In this document: positions 19,325 to 27,778 of the stretch, in pieces
Numbering within the stretch: position 1 is the first letter of the stretch
Layout: the number at the start of each line of letters is the position of its first letter
Source: Rs1 sp000416275
Lineage (GTDB): Bacteria; Pseudomonadota; Gammaproteobacteria; Pseudomonadales; Balneatricaceae
Assembly: GCA_965243635.1 (NCBI GenBank)
Contig: OZ251574.1
Location: forward strand, 992,001 to 1,056,000
Direction: 5' to 3'
Length of the DNA: 64,000 nucleotides
Program-made: the position numbers and the translations under genes
Notes under the pieces: model-generated
Told to the model about the DNA's origin: nothing
Seen by the model: the letters and a program-made list of their open reading frames with translations, nothing else
The model's database searches: none

Positions 19325-19642
19325 CTAAACTACCAATTTAGCCAAAAAATAGACGCTCTTATCGACGTGCTGATGGTTAGTTAAAATGCTAATCGTTAAG
19401 CCTTGGACGGCTAAATCTTTATTGATGGTGCTGTTAAACAATAGAGAGCGAAATTTTTTGTAGCTAGGCGGCTCTTTTAGTTGAAAAAAAACCAGTGTAA
19501 ATGCATACAACTCAGGTAGAGTGAACTGCCATTGTCGATTGACAACCGCTGGAGCAGAGTGCTTTCGCAACTGTTGGATCAGCTCTGGATCACTTTTTGA
19601 AAATAGCAGAAAAAGTTCAGTGATCTGCTCTGCATTTAACAT
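19325..19642 (-). CDS. Small hypothetical protein
   Basis: A 105-residue soluble, mostly helical protein, not recognised. It has no signal peptide or membrane segment and no cysteine. It has a plausible ATG and tails into the preceding gene with a gap of about 20 bases. Such gene pairs often share a bidirectional terminator. It could be a lineage-specific gene; confidence that it is translated is moderate. Confidence 0.6.
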   Translation of the reverse strand: MLNAEQITELFLLFSKSDPELIQQLRKHSAPAVVNRQWQFTLPELYAFTLVFFQLKEPPSYKKFRSLLFNSTINKDLAVQGLTISILTNHQHVDKSVYFLAKLVV

Positions 19643-19806
19643 GAAATGGCAGAAAAACTGGCGGTTTTAAGGCTGTACTTTGCTAAAACTATTGATTTCA
19701 CAGAGCCGATAACAAGCATGTCCTTAGACTATGTCCGCAGCTGAGCTGTTAAAATTCGAATGTAAAATCAATATTTAGCTTCCCTGTAGTACATTTAATT
19801 TGTTGA

Positions 19807-20565
19807 TTAAACTGGCTGTGAAAAAAATATTTTTAGACTAAAGCCGGACAGTGCGCCCATCATCATAAATAAGATCAGCATGCCGATAGCGGTCATCAGA
19901 TAAAACTCACTGCTCAATTCTAACAGCCGCTGAATAGCCACCGGATCAGAGTTGGCAAAGCCGGGTTCGCTAGCTAAAGGTGCGCCAATAAGATGTGGCA
20001 AGGCGATGAGAAGGATACCTGCAAGCTTAAAATTGTTAGCTGCATAATAGAGAATAGCGATACCTATCGCACTGGAAATAGCACAGAAAAGCCACCAAAT
20101 TTGACGGTCTTCAAGCTCAGCAGCATTGGTGCCAGGTACTTCTGGGTGCAACCCGAGCAGCGCCGGAGCGATAAATATGCAAAACATAGCCACCATTCCC
20201 CAGGCAACCCCACGCACGGCATTCAATTTAGGTTTGGCTGATTTTTGATTGTGTAGGGCCATTAAAGAAATCATTATCAGCGCGAGGGCGAAGGCAATCG
20301 TAATATTTGCAGCTAAGGTGGAAATGATACGAGGCATACCATCTTCTGGAGACCATGCCTCACCATGTGCGTGACCTGTGGTTACTGCCGGATGATGAGG
20401 ATCGACAACGGCCTCGCCATGATGATCGACAGTCGGTTCTGCCATCTCATAAGCTTCAGCGGCATAGATGATCGGATTGATTTGTAGTTGTTGAAAAAGC
20501 CCGTAGCTGAGGCCTGAAATGATACCGACCATCAAAGCCGATAATATTAGATTGCGCAAAGTCAT
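19807..20565 (-). CDS. cbtA: Cobalt transporter subunit CbtA
   Basis: A 252-residue inner-membrane protein of the CbtA family, thought to work with CbtB in cobalt uptake for vitamin B12 synthesis. Six or so helices are visible. The loop between helices 1 and 2 (about residues 45-75) is rich in histidine (VDHHGEAVVDPHHPAVTTGHAHGE), a likely metal-gathering segment. It lies downstream of cbtB on the same strand; the 230-base gap between them carries a 69-bp family A repeat. The pair is under the cobalamin riboswitch described at 21045. Confidence 0.92.
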   Translation of the reverse strand: MTLRNLILSALMVGIISGLSYGLFQQLQINPIIYAAEAYEMAEPTVDHHGEAVVDPHHPAVTTGHAHGEAWSPEDGMPRIISTLAANITIAFALALIMISLMALHNQKSAKPKLNAVRGVAWGMVAMFCIFIAPALLGLHPEVPGTNAAELEDRQIWWLFCAISSAIGIAILYYAANNFKLAGILLIALPHLIGAPLASEPGFANSDPVAIQRLLELSSEFYLMTAIGMLILFMMMGALSGFSLKIFFSQPV

Positions 20566-20695
20566 TGTGTTATCCCATGGAAATAATTAGATTGATCATC
20601 AATACTTAAAATTTAGACGTCTAAAAGTCACTCAATAATGAGGATTCTTGAGCGAGTTTTGCCTGCTGTAGGTTTTCTGTAAAGCTTAACTTAAT

Positions 20696-20764
20696 CTTGA
20701 ATCCGTGACTTCAAAGTGAATCAAGAGCTTACGCTATGTGGTGCAGTGAAGTCACCGATTCAGG
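20696..20764 (+). repeat. Family A repeat, short 69-bp form
   Basis: Ends are CTTGAATCCGTGACTTCA and TGAAGTCACCGATTCAGG, with a perfect 5-bp direct duplication TTAAT on both sides (20691-20695, 20765-20769). The interior of the 160-bp form is deleted. It is inserted between cbtB and cbtA. Confidence 0.93.
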
Positions 20765-20796
20765 TTAATAGAAGACCGCGGTAGATGAGTTAAATC

Positions 20797-20982
20797 TTAA
20801 TGACAGGGAAACGCAAAGGCGTGACGGGCATCATGAGCGGCATTGTGCACAAGTTCCATGGGAGCGAAACCGATAAATAGAACCAAAGCAACACCTATTC
20901 CAAGTGCAACTAGGATTTGCTGAGTGTTTGAAACAGCAAAGCTTGCTGTTTGATGGGTGGTAGATGATTGAACATTTTGCAT
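20797..20982 (-). CDS. cbtB: Cobalt transporter subunit CbtB
   Basis: A 61-residue protein with one transmembrane helix (about residues 24-44) and the hallmark histidine-rich C-terminus HNAAHDARHAFAFPCH. It is the small partner of CbtA in cobalt uptake. A ribosome site GGAGAAA lies 5 bases before the ATG. A hairpin just upstream could mask that site, and a cobalamin riboswitch precedes it. The length is normal for the family. Confidence 0.93.
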   Translation of the reverse strand: MQNVQSSTTHQTASFAVSNTQQILVALGIGVALVLFIGFAPMELVHNAAHDARHAFAFPCH

Positions 20983-20985
20983 GAT

Positions 20986-21011
20986 TTTCTCCAGTACACA
21001 TCCCCGTGTAC
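20986..21011 (-). promoter_or_regulatory. Hairpin next to the cbtB ribosome site
   Basis: GTACAC (minus strand) pairs with GTGTAC over a 6-base loop. Its 3' arm ends two bases before the GGAGAAA ribosome site. It could be part of the riboswitch expression platform that controls translation. Confidence 0.5.
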
Positions 21012-21044
21012 AGACAGTAGTTAGGTTAAAATTTGCTATTTTAC

Positions 21045-21200
21045 AAAATACAGGCTGTGGCTGGTTCCGGGCTCGTGTTCTAAATACCTAATGTAATGGT
21101 TGATCTTATTACTAGGCGAACCATACCGTTGCGGGGGCAGCGAAGGCAACATCGAAAAATCGATAGTCTCACTTCCCATTTAACCTTCTAGTACCTTTCA
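21045..21200 (-). ncRNA. Cobalamin riboswitch upstream of cbtBA
   Basis: Read on the minus strand, the leader shows the conserved GGGAAGTGAG block, then the core GCTGCCCCCGCAACGGTA, then AGCCCGGAACCAGCC, in the order and spacing of the B12 riboswitch. Binding of adenosylcobalamin or a related cobamide would be expected to shut off cobalt uptake genes when B12 is plentiful. The exact ends and the P1 helix were not folded. Confidence 0.9.
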
Positions 21201-21381
21201 GCATGCTGAAATCGATTAAAAACTAAACTGATTTGATGATTGTCTAGTAAAGGATATTGCTGAATAACTCCTTTGGCACCACAGCCTATAGATTAGCAGA
21301 ACTGTCAGTGTAGGTGAATGAGAAAAACCATAAATAATACCCTTTGTCTCACTAAGATCATTGACTGTCGGTTCTGTTTTG

Positions 21382-21398
21382 CCTGAATTGATGACTTC
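21382..21398 (+). repeat. Isolated family A end
   Basis: CCTGAATTGATGACTTC matches a family A terminus with two changes and lies 12 bases from the start of the next full copy. It is either a remnant of an older copy or a partial duplication. Confidence 0.6.
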
Positions 21399-21409
21399 GC
21401 TGTTTATAT

Positions 21410-21569
21410 CCTGAATCCGTGACTTCAAAGTGAATACAGAGTGTAAGATATTGGTTTTACGGTGGAATTGAAAAATCTTAGCTGCACCCGTAGGTTCAGC
21501 GGGCATTTTTCTAACCGCTGTAGAATCAAGAGCTTGCGCTATGTGGTGCAGTGAAGTCACTGATTCAGG
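21410..21569 (+). repeat. Family A repeat, 160-bp form
   Basis: Ends CCTGAATCCGTGACTTCA and TGAAGTCACTGATTCAGG, flanked by the 5-bp duplication TATAT. The length equals that of the copies at 40858 and 55646. Confidence 0.95.
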
Positions 21570-21605
21570 TATATGACACCTTGTATTGACTCTGAACCCA
21601 CAGGC

Positions 21606-22226
21606 TCAGGAAAAAGCTAGCCAGCAACCGACCAAAATTATTAAAGTCCCAGAAATACGATTTAATAATTTAACATTGTGTTTGTTCATCAGCAGGTGGC
21701 GGAGTGCTTTCCCGCCAGATGCATACAGCATCATCGAGCAGAACTCCAACAGCAAAATGATAGCAATCATTACACTTAGCTGTGGTGCTAGCGGTTGATC
21801 GGCGACTAGGAAAGAGGGTAGTAAGGTGATAAAAAAAGCCCAAGCTTTAGGATTGGCAATGGCGGTGACAAAGCCATTGAACGCCAGCTGTAATCCAGCT
21901 TTTTGCGGTGCGGAGCCAGATCCATCATCGAGTACTAGTTTACCTCTTGAACGGCACATTTGATAACCTAGCCACACTAAGTAGGCGCCTCCGAGTAGTT
22001 TTAAAACGATAAATGCCTCAGGGAGTTTTAACAGCAGTGCAGCGACTCCTAATGCTGCTGCGCAGGCGACCAGAGCAACGCCTAATAATTCTCCGCACAT
22101 CATAAACATGGCTTTTTTTATCCCGACCGACATCCCCAAAGTAAGTGCTAATAACATGCACATACCAGGAGTGATAGAGACGAAAAAGAAAGTAGGTACA
22201 AAAAGGTAAATCAAAGTTAAGGACAT
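21606..22226 (-). CDS. LysE/RhtB family amino-acid exporter
   Basis: A 206-residue inner-membrane protein with about six helices and the LysE-type opening (FVSITPGMCMLLALTLGMSVGIKKA near residues 17-40), followed by the GGAYLVWLGYQM segment near 75-86. Members export amino acids or related compounds. The substrate cannot be read from the sequence. The ATG is the natural start and length is normal. It shares orientation with the dioxygenase-like gene upstream (about 120 bases away). Confidence 0.92.
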   Translation of the reverse strand: MSLTLIYLFVPTFFFVSITPGMCMLLALTLGMSVGIKKAMFMMCGELLGVALVACAAALGVAALLLKLPEAFIVLKLLGGAYLVWLGYQMCRSRGKLVLDDGSGSAPQKAGLQLAFNGFVTAIANPKAWAFFITLLPSFLVADQPLAPQLSVMIAIILLLEFCSMMLYASGGKALRHLLMNKHNVKLLNRISGTLIILVGCWLAFS

Positions 22227-22348
22227 AAAGTTACTTCTAAGACGATGAAATTTAGCTAAGGAGCTGAGCCGAACAGGCTTGGTCGCCGTAGATTAGTCTG
22301 TTTCTGGTCAGGTTCTTAGAGCTTAGTCTCGCTTGATTTAATCAGTTT

Positions 22349-23212
22349 TTACAGAGCATCCATCGCCAATAGTTGTTCGAAGCTAGGAAATTCTTGCTTA
22401 TCTTCACGCTGCAGCCAATTGTACTCCGGGTACTGGGCTTGTCCTTCAATAATATGCAAGGTGTAAGCGTGCCGGGTTTTAGCTGATCTGTTGGCTTTTG
22501 AAAAGTGTGGAAATCGACCATCAAACATAATTAAAGTACCAGCCTTTACTGGAAGAGGTACAAAGTCTTGCTCTTGGTATTGATTGTCAGCAAGCTGTTG
22601 AAACTTTATCCCCAGACCATTTTTTTTACGTTTCATAATTTTTTCAAGTGGGGTTTTCTGGCCGCCAGGCATGCCCCATAAACAGCCATTTTCTAGTGTC
22701 GCATCTTCTAGGGCAAACCAAAAACCAACAACGCTCATCGGTTCGGTATAGAGGAAGGTAGAGTCTTGATGAATATCGACAACCCCTCCAATTCGGGGCT
22801 GTTTAAAAATATACATGCTCTGTAGTAATCGAGGATCCTTAAAGCCTATTTGTCGACAAATTTTTTGGATCTTCTGGTCGGTACTGAAATGTCGAAAAGT
22901 AGCATCGTATTGGTGCATCGCATGACCGAGTTTGTTAATGGCGAGGTCTTTATCGACGGTGATGTTGCCTTTCTCATCAATGGCTTCCTCTTCGAAAAAA
23001 CAGCGAATCTTGTCTCCCGAGCTTAAAAAATAATCATCGGCATTACGCTGTTGTTCACGGGTGCTGAAAATTGAGATATCGGCGGCTGAAAATTGATTGA
23101 CGATTTGCTTCGCTCTCTGTTGTAATAGTTGGCACTGGGCTAAATTTTTAAAATTTTCAATCACACAATAACCGTGCTTATGATAACTATTTAGCTGATC
23201 ATCATTTAACAT
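22349..23212 (-). CDS. Phytanoyl-CoA dioxygenase (PhyH)-like protein
   Basis: A 287-residue member of the Fe(II)/2-oxoglutarate oxygenase PhyH family. The iron ligands are plausible: the HQD of VDIHQDSTFLY (near residue 150) and the distal histidine of GRFPHFSKANRSAKTRHAYTLH, which also contributes the arginine that binds 2-oxoglutarate. The substrate is unknown. The frame opens at a TTG at 23224, but the ATG at 23212 (MLNDDQ) is preferred. Members act in many secondary pathways, and no partner gene is nearby to narrow this. Confidence 0.88.
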   Translation of the reverse strand: MLNDDQLNSYHKHGYCVIENFKNLAQCQLLQQRAKQIVNQFSAADISIFSTREQQRNADDYFLSSGDKIRCFFEEEAIDEKGNITVDKDLAINKLGHAMHQYDATFRHFSTDQKIQKICRQIGFKDPRLLQSMYIFKQPRIGGVVDIHQDSTFLYTEPMSVVGFWFALEDATLENGCLWGMPGGQKTPLEKIMKRKKNGLGIKFQQLADNQYQEQDFVPLPVKAGTLIMFDGRFPHFSKANRSAKTRHAYTLHIIEGQAQYPEYNWLQREDKQEFPSFEQLLAMDAL

Positions 23213-23377
23213 ATTAATACCCAAGAGAAGTTTGATAACACGACAGGAGAGTAGTAATAAGGTAATAGTAACCTTGAGTCAAATGGTTATTTGATTAATC
23301 AATATTTTCAGTTAGCTGTGTACTGAAACAGTCGTTTTATGGTTTTGCAGTCGATATTCATTTATAACTCAAGTTTC

Positions 23378-23408
23378 GGAGTTCATTTCATTAGCTAAAA
23401 TGAACTCC
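23378..23408 (-). terminator. Hairpin after the IS4 transposase
   Basis: GGAGTTCATTT pairs with AAATGAACTCC (11 bp) at the left end of the element, a few bases past the transposase stop. It can end the transposase transcript or block outside readthrough. Confidence 0.6.
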
Positions 23409-23413
23409 TCCCG

Positions 23414-24892
23414 TTACTCTAGGCCTTCTTGCCGTAGAGTAAAATTATCCATTTGCATGACTTGTGTAAAAAAATTGACCACTGTTTGATCGATGCTTTC
23501 CAGTATTTTACGTTTATCTTCTTCACTTAGCCCGATAATATCACTCAAAGCGCCTGTAATTAACGCCTTAAATAGTCCCCATAATTTGCTCGCAAAGTTT
23601 AAACTACATAAGCTCTCTTCAAGGCTATTTCTCACCTTACTCACACTGGCTGCTCCTTCTTCATTCTGCACAAATAGCAGGATACAAAACCTTAACCCAG
23701 TCAAATGGATCGACGCTATATAGGCGCTGTAATGACGACTTTGCTCTTTCAAAAAACCAAGTTTTTGTTTGGCCTCTTTGAAATATACCTCGATACCCCA
23801 CCGTAATGCGTACACTTCAAGTATCTTCTCGTCACACATCTGACTATCGGTTGTTAAAAAAAGCGCCCAATCATTCTTACCTGCCTGTTGCTTTGTTTCA
23901 TCCATAGATCGAACAAATAACAACTTCACTTTTATCCATTGATCGTGCTCTTTATCCGTCGCTGCTAGATTGAGTTCAACGACAATAGACTTGCTCTGGT
24001 AAGGCAATTTAGTCAGGGATTGCCATTTCCCCTTTACGTGCTGTTGATATAACTGCTTGGCACATAGCATCTCCGTCTTGCCGTTGATGCGTATTCTGTA
24101 TTTAGTGTTATTTCTTTTCATTCGAACAATAGCGATCAGTGAATGAGTCTCTGTCATTTTTAAAATGCGCTTGGTGGCAAACCATGCATCAGCCAAAAAA
24201 TAATCTGCATTTATGCCTGCGCGAATCGCCCTTGCTATCATGTCACACACCATTTCAGGTTTGGTTTGAGACTGAGATTTAGCATAACGTTTCGCAGCAA
24301 TGCTGCGATGGTCTTTAAAGGTAGAATTGGCTGTTTGCTCTCTCACATTACTAATGAAGATTTCATTATCAACAGGAACAAATTGTGAATTATTAGCGAT
24401 GCCTAACGTAACGATTTGCTGACCCATTACGCAGCGTCCGGTTAAATGATCAAAGTGACTAGAAACGCCAGGCATCTTTTTTCCACGCCTGATTTTCACA
24501 GAATCATCAATAACAAACGCGCTTAAACCTCCATGAGAGTTAGATTTAAGCACTTTCTTTGCGGTCAATAATTGTAACTTTCTCCAGTCTACATTTTCAC
24601 GATTGAGTAGATCATAGAGGGCATCTTTTTTTGCTGCACTAAAGCTCAATAATGCATCGCGAGAGAACATAGCTACCGATTGAGTTTTTAGCCAAACCCA
24701 CAGCATAAGTAGATACACAATATCGCTCGCTGGCACGCCAGACCGTTTATGAAATTTTGCTTGAAGTAGCAGGCTATTAAAGCCGAGGTGTTTCCAAGCA
24801 GAGTTAAAAGTATTGTCGATACTGAGGTTAGATTGCTCGAGAAAATCAGTAGTGAGTGATGGCAAAACACCCGTCTTTGTGGCAGAATTCAT
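23414..24892 (-). CDS. IS4 family transposase
   Basis: An intact 492-residue DDE transposase. Likely catalytic residues are the aspartates of FVIDDSVKIRRGKK (near residue 130) and YFLADAWF (near 220). The glutamate lies in the IS4 YREK signature Y-(2)-R-(3)-E-(6)-K, visible as YALRWGIEVYFKEAK near 370. No stop or shift interrupts the frame, so the element may still be active. Confidence 0.95.
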   Translation of the reverse strand: MNSATKTGVLPSLTTDFLEQSNLSIDNTFNSAWKHLGFNSLLLQAKFHKRSGVPASDIVYLLMLWVWLKTQSVAMFSRDALLSFSAAKKDALYDLLNRENVDWRKLQLLTAKKVLKSNSHGGLSAFVIDDSVKIRRGKKMPGVSSHFDHLTGRCVMGQQIVTLGIANNSQFVPVDNEIFISNVREQTANSTFKDHRSIAAKRYAKSQSQTKPEMVCDMIARAIRAGINADYFLADAWFATKRILKMTETHSLIAIVRMKRNNTKYRIRINGKTEMLCAKQLYQQHVKGKWQSLTKLPYQSKSIVVELNLAATDKEHDQWIKVKLLFVRSMDETKQQAGKNDWALFLTTDSQMCDEKILEVYALRWGIEVYFKEAKQKLGFLKEQSRHYSAYIASIHLTGLRFCILLFVQNEEGAASVSKVRNSLEESLCSLNFASKLWGLFKALITGALSDIIGLSEEDKRKILESIDQTVVNFFTQVMQMDNFTLRQEGLE

Positions 24893-25025
24893 TTGATGTC
24901 TCTTGTGGTATTTTATTTTGTATAGACAACAATTATTTTACCACAAAGAGGCATCAACTTGTTTTATATCATATGCTTAGTGTTGATTTTTGGTTTTATT
25001 TGAATCCCGAAACTTGAGTTATAAA

Positions 25026-25137
25026 ATACTTAGTCGCTAAATTGATCTCCTCGAGCTGTAAAATGGGTGTGAGGTAGCGTTAAATTGATGCTACTTGTCG
25101 CTACAAATGCTTATTTCTCTGCAGTAAATGATAGATG
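25026..25137. other. Short gap between IS4 and a family B repeat
   Basis: About 110 bases, nothing recognised. Confidence 0.3.
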
Positions 25138-25305
25138 GAGACCTCTGCATAACTTACCCAGAGGGTATCATAACTGTGCTCGGTAATGCGGCGTTAAAAT
25201 CCGGCTCAATATGCTCATTTACACCAGTAATACCCATAAAGAAGGGCACACTGACTTCGCTATCTCGCCGGTTTTCCTTCGCTCGCAACGTTATGCAGAG
25301 GCCTC
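25138..25305 (+). repeat. Family B MITE-like repeat (168 bp)
   Basis: Ends GAGACCTCTGCATAA and TTATGCAGAGGCCTC, flanked by the perfect 5-bp duplication AGATG. A 66-codon open frame starts within it and is not a gene. Confidence 0.95.
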
Positions 25306-25379
25306 AGATGAGGTGTCTACATAATTAGTTAGCCCCTAGCTCGCTCTGAGCGAAAATATCTAAACATTAGCTGATCAAA

Positions 25380-26921
25380 CTATTGGAAGGTGGTGCTTAA
25401 TTCGATGATTAATTTAGTTTTGTCTCTAATTGCATCTCCATTTTTCTTAACTACGCTAGAGAGCTGGGTGTTTTGTTGGGATATATTATCGATCTCTTGT
25501 AAGCTATGGGTAAATTGATTAGCCACTGTACGCTGCTGTTCAGTGGTTGAGCTTATCGACAAGGTCATACTGCTAACTTGGCTCATCAACTCGGTAATGT
25601 TGCTGATGGAATCGCGAGTAAGGCGGCTTTCTCTGGAGCATTCGTCTGCCTGTGATTGACTTGTTTTCATCATATTACTGAAGTTACCTAATACTTCTTG
25701 TAACTGCGTAATTGAACTTTGAATGTTGCTGGCCGCTTGCTGGGTTCGCTTTGACAGATTCCTAACTTCATCGGCAACCACGGCGAAGCCCCGACCTTGC
25801 TCTCCGGCCCTAGCGGCTTCAATAGCGGCGTTTAGAGCAAGTAAGTTGGTTTGCGAGGCTATGCCGTTAATCTCTTCCATCGTTTGATTGATGTGGTTGG
25901 CATTTTCTATCATCCCCATCGCTGTGTTCGACGCCGTCCCTACGTTTTCTGCCAAATCTGCAGTTTTTTGTTGAGTGATCTCTATCACCGATGCTGCATT
26001 TTGACACTCAGCGTAAACGCTTTCCACTTTTTGGTGAGTCTCAACAGTATTGTGGTTAACTGTGTTAATACTCTCGTTTAATTCATTTAAAGAGAGTAAT
26101 AAGTTGGTTAAATGTTGTTTTTCGTTCTTCAGCCCCTGTCGTGACTGCAGTGCTGATTTATCTAATGATTCTGATATGTTTGACAATTGGTTGCCAACAT
26201 CTAGGCCTCTGCCTAGTACGGTAGAAATTCTGGACTGTAATAATTGACTTTGGTATTTGATAATCGCGGTAAAGCCTTTGCCAGAAATGATTAGCCGTGT
26301 CGGGCTGTCTATTTTGGCAGCCAATTCTTTTGCATAGCGTGGAAAAGTCAGTAACTCCTCTGAAAAAATGGCAAAGATGCTAGCGACAAAGATGAGTTGG
26401 ATGATGATGCTTGCTTCGACGCGACTAAAATATAATTGGCAGCCAATAGAGATGCTGAAAGACATGAGGGTCAGTAGGTATTTTAATCTGGAGTTAGCAT
26501 GAAAATCGAAGACTTTTTTTCTCTGCTGTAGACCGGCATATAATGCTTGCGCTGCCTGCTTGTGTTGGCTGCAAGGTTTTGTTCTAACTGATTGATATCC
26601 GACGATTATATTGTTTTCAAAGAGCGGAGTTACATAGGCGTCTACCCAGTAGTAGCCCCCTTGTTTACAGCGGTTTTTGACTAGACCGCGCCATGCAGAA
26701 CCGCTTTTTAGTTTACTCCACAAATCAGCGAAAGCAGCTTTTGGCATGTCTTTATGCCGAACAATATTGTGATCTTTACCTAGGAGTTCCTCCCTGGTAA
26801 ATCCACTTATTTCACAAAAACAATCATTAACGTACAAAATTTTACCTTGTAAGTCAGTGATAGAGACTAATTGCTGGTCGCTTGAGAAGTGAATTTCATG
26901 AGTTGAAGAGTTAGTCATCAT
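25380..26921 (-). CDS. Aer-like methyl-accepting chemotaxis protein with PAS domain
   Basis: A chemoreceptor of about 513 residues that probably senses redox or oxygen through a flavin-binding PAS domain and signals to CheA. The PAS domain (about residues 15-120) has the Aer pattern, with GKDHNIVRHKDMPKAAFADLW and GGYYWVDAYVTPLF. Two close helices (about 150-195) anchor it to the membrane, and a HAMP-like and methyl-accepting region follows. The tip EINGIASQTNLLALNAAIEA is intact. The frame extends to a TTG at 26939. The ATG at 26921 is chosen because GGAGG lies about 6 bases upstream. Confidence 0.94.
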   Translation of the reverse strand: MMTNSSTHEIHFSSDQQLVSITDLQGKILYVNDCFCEISGFTREELLGKDHNIVRHKDMPKAAFADLWSKLKSGSAWRGLVKNRCKQGGYYWVDAYVTPLFENNIIVGYQSVRTKPCSQHKQAAQALYAGLQQRKKVFDFHANSRLKYLLTLMSFSISIGCQLYFSRVEASIIIQLIFVASIFAIFSEELLTFPRYAKELAAKIDSPTRLIISGKGFTAIIKYQSQLLQSRISTVLGRGLDVGNQLSNISESLDKSALQSRQGLKNEKQHLTNLLLSLNELNESINTVNHNTVETHQKVESVYAECQNAASVIEITQQKTADLAENVGTASNTAMGMIENANHINQTMEEINGIASQTNLLALNAAIEAARAGEQGRGFAVVADEVRNLSKRTQQAASNIQSSITQLQEVLGNFSNMMKTSQSQADECSRESRLTRDSISNITELMSQVSSMTLSISSTTEQQRTVANQFTHSLQEIDNISQQNTQLSSVVKKNGDAIRDKTKLIIELSTTFQ

Positions 26922-27208
26922 ATTTTGCCTCCATAGCAATGTGCTGGGCGGTCTTTTGAATACTAAAAATATTAACAGTTTTGTAAGTCTGGAGGCTAGG
27001 TATGTCAGCTATATTTATGTTGTGTTCATCAAAAATAACAAAAATAACAAAAATACTTAGAGCCAAAAAAGATCAGTTGTTTAAGTTGGAATAGGTAATC
27101 TGAGTGGTTCGTCAGTTACTTTTGAAGGGTGAAAATCATGCTTTAGGATGGGTTGTTTAAATCTAATATAGGCAAAACTTTTAACGATCGTTAATTGCAA
27201 AATAACTT
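26922..27208. other. Intergenic, receptor promoter side
   Basis: About 290 AT-rich bases. A short tandem tract of AAAAATAAC units lies near 27032-27058. No gene or RNA is supported. Confidence 0.35.
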
Positions 27209-27434
27209 GAGACCTCTGCATAGCGTTGCGAGCGAAGGTAATACAAGGCAAAAAACGGCGAGATAGCGGAATTAGTATGCCCCTCATTTTGGGTACAGTG
27301 TGCCCCTCTCTTTGGGTATAGTGTGCCCCTGTTTATGGGTATTACTGGTGTAAATGAGCATATTTAGCCGGTTTTTAACGCCGTATTACCGAGCGCAGTT
27401 ATCATACCCTTTGGGTAAGTTATGCAGAGGTATC
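27209..27434 (-). repeat. Family B repeat, long 226-bp copy with internal tandem triplication
   Basis: Ends GAGACCTCTGCATAG and TTATGCAGAGGTATC, flanked by the perfect 5-bp duplication AACTT. Between 27278 and about 27346 a 23-bp unit (TGCCCCTCATTTTGGGTACA and three more bases) occurs three times with small changes; other copies carry it once or not at all. Orientation is inverse to the copy at 25138. Confidence 0.93.
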
Positions 27435-27778
27435 AACTTATAAAAATCATAACTGCGATTTAGTTTTCCTTGAGTTTAGCGCCAGCTAGATCAATTTCTG
27501 GATTTATGGTGTGCCCCTGAAAGTTTCTATTGAGTGTGCCAGGCAATCGGTTGCTCCGTACGGCTTAAGCCTGGAGCCGCTAAATAAAAGCATACCTGCA
27601 TAAAATCCATAGCTTCAGTGGCTCTTTTGCTAATCGACGTACAATCTAGAGCTTGCGCTATGTGGTGCTGCCAAGTCATTGATTGAGGTTAAAACTAGCG
27701 ATAATTAAAAGTTTCTAGATTGTAATTGAATTTATATTATGTATGATAACACTAATAATTCTTATTTAGATCGATATA
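27435..27778. other. Leader of the heme locus with an eroded family A half
   Basis: About 340 bases. 27600-27690 is the right half of a family A repeat with many changes. AT-rich sequence before the DUF3450 gene (about 27745-27768, TGATAACACTAATAATTCTT) weakly resembles a Fur site but does not match well. Confidence 0.4.
27600..27690 (+). repeat. Eroded right half of a family A repeat
   Basis: GAGCTTGCGCTATGTGGTGC and the following AAGTCATTGATTGAGG match the family body and end; the left half is missing. Confidence 0.65.

Larger units (their letters stand above)
21201..21605. other. Repeat-filled gap between cbtB and the LysE gene
   Basis: No gene is supported. It contains a full family A repeat (21410-21569) and, just before it, an isolated family A end (21382-21398, CCTGAATTGATGACTTC). 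The 114-codon open frame here is a translation of the repeat. Confidence 0.6.
23361..25025 (-). mobile_element. IS4-type insertion sequence (about 1.66 kb)
   Basis: The ends share TTTATAACTCAAGTTTCGG in inverse orientation (19 bp). Between them lies one transposase gene. I found no convincing direct target duplication, so the borders may be off by a few bases, or the copy is old or rearranged. Confidence 0.88.

Noticed and set aside
21216..21560. 114-codon open frame
   Set aside because: Most of it is a family A repeat read in one frame; other copies disrupt that frame.
23361..25025. Target duplication for the IS4 element
   Set aside because: The flanks do not match directly at any sensible border.
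25128..25328. 66-codon open frame
   Set aside because: It lies over a family B repeat and has no support as a gene.
27745..27768. Possible Fur site before the DUF3450 gene
   Set aside because: Only partial match to the hexamer pattern; kept as a remark, not as a feature.
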